DNA of 64,000 bases from CADEFX01 sp046154585 (GTDB taxonomy: Bacteria; Pseudomonadota; Alphaproteobacteria; Rhizobiales; Hyphomicrobiaceae), in NCBI GenBank assembly GCA_046154585.1, contig JBJXDX010000003.1, forward strand, positions 1 to 64,000, read 5' to 3'. The stretch's first letter is position 1; each line of letters starts with the position of its first letter. This document shows positions 58,815 through 64,000 of this stretch, in pieces. The translations under genes were made by a program, and so were the position numbers. Under the pieces are notes generated by a model, which saw nothing but the letters and a program-made list of their open reading frames with translations, was not told where the DNA came from and ran no database searches.

Positions 58815-59645
58815 TTAGTAAGTCACTTTCGCGGTCGCAACGAAGCGCTCGTCGCACTGCAGGACAACGCCCGTGCAGAAGCCACCCGCGTCGCTGATGT
58901 TGGAATCCCAGTACCGCAGATCGATCGAGAACCGCTCATGGAAGGCGAAGCTCACGCCGGCGTTCCAGTAGAGGTAGCTGTCATCGCCGTTGGCGATCAC
59001 CAATTTGTAGGCGGCCGTGTCACCGCTGTTGTAGCCGAGGGTCGCACTGAACGTCGGAACGATGTCGCGCAGCTTCGGCAACACCTGGGCGAAGGTGCCT
59101 TCCACGGTCCAAACGTCACCTGTCTTGCCGGTGTATTCAGGTGAATAGTAAGCCGTGACGCCGAGAGTGCCGTCCTTCCAGATCGTGCCGCTGGCGCCGA
59201 CCTTGATCTCGAAATAGTCCAGCTCCGCGCCACTGTCCCGTGCGCCCGGATAGGTGTAATAGATCACGCCCAGATCGAACGTGACGGGCCCGAGCACTGG
59301 CTTGATGCCCGCGTAGTAGTCGATCTCGCCCCAGGCGTCCACAGCCGAGCCGAATTCGACGCCGGATCCCCAGATGCCGACGTAGAAAAGCTTGTAGGTC
59401 ACGTCCACGCCCGCCTGGATCGTCGGATCCTCGGCCGACTGCGACACGCCACGGAACACGTATTCCGAGGTCACGGCGAAGTTGTATGAGATAGTCCAAT
59501 CGGGCGCGGGCGGCGCAGCCGGCTCGTCCTTCACGCTGCCGTACTTCTTCTTCATCCCGTCGGCGTAAGCGGGTGCGGTGAGAACGGCAGCGCCGAGCGC
59601 CACCAGCCCGGCAGTCCGCGCAGCGGTCTTGATCCAGCTTTTCAT
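58815..59645 (-). CDS. TorF-family putative outer-membrane porin
   Basis: This 276-residue protein has a signal peptide (about 1-26, ending TAPAYADG), a short Lys/Pro linker, and a beta-barrel-like body. The family signature is WTISYNFAVTSEYVFRGVSQSAEDPTIQAGVD, followed by alternating hydrophobic strands such as TFDLGVIYYTYPGA, and a C-terminal strand FVATAKVTY ending in an aromatic. It matches the gcw_chp/TorF group of putative porins. The start is ATG 59645, with GGGGAA upstream. A terminator follows the gene. Confidence 0.85.
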   Translation of the reverse strand: MKSWIKTAARTAGLVALGAAVLTAPAYADGMKKKYGSVKDEPAAPPAPDWTISYNFAVTSEYVFRGVSQSAEDPTIQAGVDVTYKLFYVGIWGSGVEFGSAVDAWGEIDYYAGIKPVLGPVTFDLGVIYYTYPGARDSGAELDYFEIKVGASGTIWKDGTLGVTAYYSPEYTGKTGDVWTVEGTFAQVLPKLRDIVPTFSATLGYNSGDTAAYKLVIANGDDSYLYWNAGVSFAFHERFSIDLRYWDSNISDAGGFCTGVVLQCDERFVATAKVTY

Positions 59646-59952
59646 TCGTGGGTTCCCCTGTCCTTCACGCGAACCGCACACTAGCGAAGCGCGTCCGGCC
59701 GCAAGCTTTGTTCGACTCCGGCCGGATCGGCAAGAAAGAACATGCGAAAGCAACGGGCTTTCATATGCTGCGTGGCAGGCGCGTAACACTTTCGCGGGCC
59801 TGCCCTTTTACCTACCTAGACTTTGCCTATTTTATGAGCACGCTGCCTAGGTTCTGCCGCCGGACCATCAGCCATTTCCGGGCTGGCAAGGCACTTTTGG
59901 AGCCCGTAGCATAACGGGTGATGTCGAACATGGGACGGGACACCGGTCGAGC
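59646..59952. other. 307-bp divergent intergenic region
   Basis: The region separates the leftward TorF-like gene from the rightward pteridine-reductase-like gene and should contain both promoters. Apart from CCGGCCG-containing partial inverted repeats near 59690-59730, I see no defined element or gene. Confidence 0.5.
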
Positions 59953-60732
59953 ATGAATGAATCGGTTCCATCACCCGGTACCGTGCTCATCACGGGCGCC
60001 GCGCGCCGCATCGGCCGCGCCATTGCGCTGGATTTCGCCGCCAGGCGATGGAACGTGGCCATCCATTGCCACATATCGGCGGCCGAGGCGAAAAATCTTG
60101 CTCGCGAGATCACGTCTTCCGGCAGCAACGCCCAAGTATTCCCGGCCGATCTTTCCGATCCTGCGGCAGTTGAGGCATTGATCCCGCGATGTACCGCGGC
60201 GATCGGCGCTCCCACGTGCCTGATCAACAATGCCTCGACATTCCTTTACGACGATCTGCCGAGCCTGGATGCCGATCAATGGGACAGGCAGCTCGCGGTC
60301 AATCTCAACGCGCCGATTTTTCTCGCCAAGTCGTTTGCCCGGCACCTGCCGGCGAGCGCCACGGGCAATGTCATCAACATCCTCGACCAGCGCGTCCTGA
60401 AACCTACGCCGCACTTCTTTTCCTACGCCGTATCGAAGGCCGCTCTGTGGTCTGCGACGCAGACGATGGCACAGGCCCTTGCGCCCCGAATTCGTGTAAA
60501 CGCCATAGGCCCGGGACCGGTTCTGGCCAGCGCGCACCAGTCGCCGGACCAGTTCGCGAGCCAGAGCGCCGCAACGCTCCTGCAGCGCAGCACGAGCCCT
60601 GCCGAAATCGCCGCCACCATTCGCTTCATTCTTGACGCCCCCGCCCTGACGGGGCAGATGATCGCGCTGGATGGCGGCCAGCATCTCGTCTGGCAAACGC
60701 CCGATGTCCTGGCGGCGGCGGACAAGGGATAG
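59953..60732 (+). CDS. SDR-family pteridine/dihydromonapterin reductase-like (FolM-like)
   Basis: This 259-residue SDR has the coenzyme loop TGAARRIG (14-21), whose Arg18-Arg19 is typical of NADPH-dependent pteridine reductases (FolM, PTR1) and unusual in other SDRs. NNAS is followed by the catalytic Tyr158-x3-Lys162 in SYAVSKAALW. The serine expected before the tyrosine is replaced around LDQRV, as in FolM-like enzymes. The dihydroneopterin aldolase gene folB starts 38 bp downstream, which supports a role in folate or pterin metabolism. Confidence 0.82.
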   Translation: MNESVPSPGTVLITGAARRIGRAIALDFAARRWNVAIHCHISAAEAKNLAREITSSGSNAQVFPADLSDPAAVEALIPRCTAAIGAPTCLINNASTFLYDDLPSLDADQWDRQLAVNLNAPIFLAKSFARHLPASATGNVINILDQRVLKPTPHFFSYAVSKAALWSATQTMAQALAPRIRVNAIGPGPVLASAHQSPDQFASQSAATLLQRSTSPAEIAATIRFILDAPALTGQMIALDGGQHLVWQTPDVLAAADKG

Positions 60733-60770
60733 CTTGGCCGGATCAAGACCTTAGATCGATGTTGACGAGC

Positions 60771-61187
60771 ATGAGCGACACCATCATCGGCGCGAAAACG
60801 AAGCGGCCTCCGTTGCATGCGACGGGCCGGCGCAAAGTCTTCGTGCGCGAGCTGGAGCTGATGGCGCACGTCGGCGTCTACGAGGTCGAGCACCGCTACG
60901 AGCAGCGTCTCGTGGTCTCGATCGAACTCGATGTCGCCGATGCCTATGACGGCGCGTCGGACCGGCTCGCCGAAGTGCTCGACTACGGCACCGTGGTCAC
61001 GAGCATCCAGCGCATCGTCGAGTCCGAGCACCTCAATCTGCTCGAGACCTTGGCCGAGCGCATCGCCACGACCTGGCTCGATGATCCGCGGGTTCAAGCC
61101 GTCCGTGTCAGGCTCGAGAAGCCCGACATTTTGCCGGGATGCCGCTCCGTCGGCATCGAGATCGAGCGCAAGCGGTCGTCGCGCTGA
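60771..61187 (+). CDS. folB: dihydroneopterin aldolase
   Basis: This FolB protein of about 138 residues shows VFVRELELMAHVGVYEVEHRYEQRL, where a Glu of VYEVE matches the substrate-binding Glu. It also has VLDYGTVVTSIQRIVE with the conserved Tyr, LLETLAERIA and the catalytic Lys in RLEKPDILPGC. It converts dihydroneopterin to hydroxymethyl-dihydropterin in folate synthesis. ATG 60771 is chosen; ATG 60759 would add four residues and has no better ribosome binding site. It follows the FolM-like gene in an apparent two-gene operon. Confidence 0.9.
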   Translation: MSDTIIGAKTKRPPLHATGRRKVFVRELELMAHVGVYEVEHRYEQRLVVSIELDVADAYDGASDRLAEVLDYGTVVTSIQRIVESEHLNLLETLAERIATTWLDDPRVQAVRVRLEKPDILPGCRSVGIEIERKRSSR

Positions 61188-61576
61188 TCCCTCGCCGCAG
61201 TTTAAAATATCGTCATCCTCGCGCGAGCACGCCGCAGGCGTGTCGAAGTGCGGGGACCCAGCATAAGACTCGTCGTAGATACCTTAAATATTGAGCCTTC
61301 GGCGCTTTATGCGCTGGATCCCCGAGGCAGCTCGCTGATCGCTCGCCGCTCGAGGATGACGAAGGTGTCCAATGTGCAATCTGAGACAGCACCACAGCTC
61401 CGCGCCGCCACAATTTGTCCTTCGATCGCCCCCACTCACGCCCCAAACATCACCGCCAATGGCGGTCGCCGTCATCCGATTCGTAACTCCTCGTTAACGC
61501 TAACTGATCCATAACCGATGTCGAAAACCAAGGCTCGCGATTTGAGCGCCGTGTCTGCAGCCAGGTTGGGTATCCA
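61188..61576. other. 389-bp intergenic region with MITE-like element
   Basis: The first half is the terminal-inverted-repeat element at 61211-61361. The rest leads to the secreted glucosaminidase-like gene at 61577; no open frame there looks real. Confidence 0.6.
61211..61361. repeat. 151-bp MITE-like element with perfect 11-bp terminal inverted repeats
   Basis: CGTCATCCTCG (61211-61221) and CGAGGATGACG (61351-61361) are exact inverted ends. The interior has further complementary pieces (GCGGGGACCC versus GGATCCCCG) and the GCGCTTTATGCGC hairpin. Such GTCATCC-ended elements are common between genes in Hyphomicrobiales. It encodes no protein. Confidence 0.75.
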
Positions 61577-62842
61577 ATGAAGTATCGCGTCGTAGCCCTT
61601 GCCGTTGTCAGCTCCCTTTCGCTGCTCCCTGCACAACAAGCACTAGCGTCCGATTTGCCGCAGATCCGCACGTCGGAACGCAATGCCGTCCCTGACTGCG
61701 CCACGCCGGGCCGCCTGACGGCCTATCTCAAATCCCGCAACGCTGGGCTCGATCCCCGCTTCGAGAAGATCGCCGTCGAATACATGCGCCACGGCGAGGA
61801 CCTGAACATCCGCTGGGACTACGCCTTCTTCCAGATGCTGATCGAGACCGGCTCTCTCAGCTTCATGCGCGACGAAAATCGCCAGGGGCTGGTGAAGCCG
61901 GTGCAGAACAATTTCGCTGGCCTCGGAGCGGTCGGCAAGGGGCAACACGGCGAAGCCTTCAGGGACGTGTCGACAGGCGTCCGCGCCCACCTCGAGCACG
62001 TTCTGATGTACACCGGTGAGCCCGTCGAGAACCCGGTCGCAGAGCGCACCCGCAAGGTCATGGAGTGGGGCGTCCTCACGTCATGGCAGAAGACCATCAA
62101 AGGTCCGATGACCTATGCGCACCTGGCCCAGCAATGGGCAAAGAACAAGAGCTATGCCGACATGATCGGCACCGTTGGCGAGCGCTTCTATGAGCAATTC
62201 TGCAACAAGCCCGATCTCCAGCCCGACCTTGTTCGCGAGGCCCGCGCCGGACGCGGAACCAAGCCCAACGCTTTCGCTGAAAGCACTGTTCTCGAAGAGA
62301 AGCCGCGCCCCGGCGTCGAATTGGCCCGCAAGGCGATCGAGGACGGCAAAGCCGAGGACAACAACAAGCGCTCGGGCCTGGGCGTGGGCTCGCTGCTGCG
62401 CGCGATTGGCGATCTGACGAAGGCCGACGGCGATACGGTAGTGCAGGATATCAAGCCCGGCAGGGACATTGCTGCGACGGCATCCAAGGATGCCGCCACC
62501 ACGCCGAGCATCTCGTCTCTCACCTCGCCGAAAGCGGATGCCGGCACGAAATCGGCGGCCGTCTTGCCGGTGTCGGCCGGCACGGCACTGGCAAAGCCTG
62601 TTGCGCCCGCTCCCAAGTGCCACGTGTTCACCGCGAGCTACGGCGGCGAGAAGGCCATTCTCATCAAGGCGCAAGGCGAGACGGGCATCAACTACACCGT
62701 TCTCGATGTGAACGAGGGGTCCGAAAAGCGTGAGGCGGATGCCTACATCAGCGCCTACGCCAAGGGCGGCACCGTCACGGGCGAATTTACCAGCCAGTCG
62801 CAAGCCCTCGACCAGGCCTTCGAGCTTTGCCCCGAAGGCTGA
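61577..62842 (+). CDS. secreted glucosaminidase-like protein 1
   Basis: This 421-residue protein has a signal peptide (about 1-24, ending QQALAS). The core, RWDYAFFQMLIETGSLSF (78-95), then NNFAGLGAVGKGQHGEAFRDVSTGVRAHLEHVLMY, follows the order of lysozyme-like glucosaminidase domains, with Glu90 as the likely catalytic acid. A low-complexity linker (about 225-345) leads to a C-terminal domain beginning KCHVFTASYGG and ending QAFELCPEG, probably disulfide-linked. The next gene encodes a paralogue with the same architecture. A role in peptidoglycan remodelling is inferred. Confidence 0.75.
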   Translation: MKYRVVALAVVSSLSLLPAQQALASDLPQIRTSERNAVPDCATPGRLTAYLKSRNAGLDPRFEKIAVEYMRHGEDLNIRWDYAFFQMLIETGSLSFMRDENRQGLVKPVQNNFAGLGAVGKGQHGEAFRDVSTGVRAHLEHVLMYTGEPVENPVAERTRKVMEWGVLTSWQKTIKGPMTYAHLAQQWAKNKSYADMIGTVGERFYEQFCNKPDLQPDLVREARAGRGTKPNAFAESTVLEEKPRPGVELARKAIEDGKAEDNNKRSGLGVGSLLRAIGDLTKADGDTVVQDIKPGRDIAATASKDAATTPSISSLTSPKADAGTKSAAVLPVSAGTALAKPVAPAPKCHVFTASYGGEKAILIKAQGETGINYTVLDVNEGSEKREADAYISAYAKGGTVTGEFTSQSQALDQAFELCPEG

Positions 62843-62877
62843 CGGGCGCCAAGACCATTGAAGGGGGATCAAGGCGG

Positions 62878-63918
62878 ATGACGTTTCGTCCGGCGGCACT
62901 GCGGCTATTGGTTGGCCTTGGGATTATCGCGTCTGCACTTGCCTTGCCCACGGGGGCATCGGCGCAAGCACCTGCGCCCGAAATCCGCATGCACGACAAG
63001 AACCGCGTGCCGGCGTGCGTCACGCCCGCGCGGCTGATGCGCTACCTGACGACGCGCAATCAGGATCTCCTGCCGCAGTTCCGCGACATCGCCCGCTTCT
63101 ACAAACAGCACGGCGAGGTTTTGCGCGTGCGCTGGGACTACGCCTTCTTCCAGATGCTCGTCGAAACGAATTTCCTCACCTACAAGACCGGCAGCGGCAA
63201 GTGGGGCGACGTCAACCCCAAGCAGAACAATTTCGCCGGCATCGGCACCACCGGCGGCGGCGTCCCGGGCGACAGCTTCCCCGACGTTTCCACTGGCGTG
63301 CTCGGGCAGATGCAGCACCTCGTCGCCTACTCGGGCGAAATGGTCGACAATCCGGTTGCGAAACGGACACGCGAGAAGCAAGACGACATCGTGAGCTTGT
63401 CGCGGGCCCTCAAGCGCCCGGTCACCTTCCGGGATCTGGCGCGCCGCTGGGCCGTCGATCGGCGCTACGCGCAATCGATCGAAGCCATCGCCGAGCGCTA
63501 CCGGGCCTCGCTCTGCTCCGGCGCCGCCATCGTAGCCGATGACGAAGACGGCAGAGCCGCGAAGCCGCAAACCGCAGCCGCTGAAAAACCGATGGCTGGC
63601 GCGGGGCGCCATGCCTTCAACACGGCGGCGCTCGCCGGCGCATTTGCCCGGCCTTCGGCACCTACGCCGCAAAGCGAGGGATGCAAGGTCTGGACAGCGA
63701 GCTACGGCAAGGGCCGGAGCGTCCTGATCCGTGCGCCCGTCGGATCGGAGATCCACTACACCGCCCTGCAAGTGCTCGACGGCTTCGAGAAAAGCCTCGC
63801 CGACAGCTTCATCCGCACCCATGCGCTGGGCGGAGAAACACTCGGCGAATTCGACAACCGCGAAGCCGCCCTGACCCACGCCTTCGAGCTGTGCCCATCC
63901 GCACGGGAAGTGCGCTAG
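62878..63918 (+). CDS. secreted glucosaminidase-like protein 2 (tandem paralogue)
   Basis: This 346-residue protein has a signal peptide (about 1-29, ending GASAQA) and repeats the layout of its neighbour. RNRVPACVTPARLMRYLTTRN-like opening (here DKNRVPACVTPARLM) precedes the core RWDYAFFQMLVETNFLTY and NNFAGIGTTGGGVPGDSFPDVSTGV. A shorter linker leads to the C-terminal domain GCKVWTASYGKGRSVLIRA ending HAFELCPSA. The linker is about 70 residues shorter than in protein 1. ATG 62878 has AAGGGGG upstream; the frame before it overlaps the previous gene's stop. Confidence 0.75.
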   Translation: MTFRPAALRLLVGLGIIASALALPTGASAQAPAPEIRMHDKNRVPACVTPARLMRYLTTRNQDLLPQFRDIARFYKQHGEVLRVRWDYAFFQMLVETNFLTYKTGSGKWGDVNPKQNNFAGIGTTGGGVPGDSFPDVSTGVLGQMQHLVAYSGEMVDNPVAKRTREKQDDIVSLSRALKRPVTFRDLARRWAVDRRYAQSIEAIAERYRASLCSGAAIVADDEDGRAAKPQTAAAEKPMAGAGRHAFNTAALAGAFARPSAPTPQSEGCKVWTASYGKGRSVLIRAPVGSEIHYTALQVLDGFEKSLADSFIRTHALGGETLGEFDNREAALTHAFELCPSAREVR

Positions 63919-64000
63919 CGCGCTCGACCAGTTGAGGCTGACTACCGCGCGAAGCTCTGGGTCCCGGGTCGCGCGCGGGCTCTGACACCATATTCTACTT

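Noticed and set aside
1..64000. CRISPR array, prophage, transposase, integrase or rRNA operon
   Set aside because: I saw no regularly spaced direct repeats, phage structural genes, DDE or tyrosine recombinase motifs, or rRNA sequence anywhere in the window.

Overview
The window is a GC-rich chromosomal segment from an alphaproteobacterium, most likely of the order Hyphomicrobiales. The evidence is the gene families present (TAXI-type TRAP transporter, Mrp-like antiporter, soxYZ/fccB, heterotetrameric sarcosine oxidase, TorF porin, ELM1-like protein), the frequent overlap of stop and start codons, and small intergenic palindromic and terminal-inverted-repeat elements of the kind common in that order. 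No rRNA, CRISPR array, transposase, integrase or phage gene was found. The only RNA gene seen is one CAT-anticodon tRNA, probably tRNA-Ile2.

Layout: 0-4.4 kb holds a minus-strand trio (cupin, a divergent ATP-grasp-like protein, a 2OG-Fe(II) oxygenase) and a plus-strand coupled trio (SnoaL-like, GNAT, nitrilase-type hydrolase), separated by two back-to-back palindromes. 4.4-5.3 kb has a SIMPL-domain protein and the tRNA. 5.4-16 kb has a TAXI TRAP transporter followed by a ten-gene Mrp-like Na+/H+ antiporter operon. In that operon MrpA is broken into separate genes and there are three antiporter-type subunits. 16.1-18.9 kb has an ELM1-like protein and a NodE/NodF-like ketoacyl synthase and acyl carrier protein pair. 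19.2-27.2 kb is a complete aerobic beta-oxidation locus (fadD, MerR regulator, fadI, fadJ, fadE) with a candidate operator upstream of fadE. 27.5-31 kb is a partial sulfur-oxidation locus (cytochrome c, FccB, SoxS-like thioredoxin, SoxY, SoxZ, twin-CDGSH protein). 31.1-39.2 kb is a branched-chain amino acid/amide ABC transporter with two binding proteins and a P1-family peptidase.

39.2-46 kb is a seven-gene minus-strand catabolic operon: a DctPQM TRAP transporter with two alpha/beta hydrolases, an SDR and a DadA-like oxidase. 46.2-53.2 kb has HrpB, a leaderless NMT1-type binding protein, a GMC oxidoreductase, a carboxymuconolactone-decarboxylase-family protein, a base-poor orphan membrane protein and several intergenic repeats. 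53.2-58.3 kb is the sarcosine oxidase operon soxBDAG. 58.8-63.9 kb has a TorF-like porin, a pteridine-reductase-like SDR next to folB, and two tandem paralogous secreted proteins with a glucosaminidase-like core.

Taken together this is mostly a nutrient uptake and oxidation region: carboxylates, fatty acids, branched-chain amino acids or amides, reduced sulfur and sarcosine. Sodium-coupled TRAP import sits beside a sodium/proton antiporter that could maintain its gradient. The least understood parts are the ATP-grasp/oxygenase/cupin cassette, the dismantled Mrp complex, the NodFE-like pair and the TRAP-linked hydrolase operon. Functions are assigned from motifs read by eye; no database search was possible.
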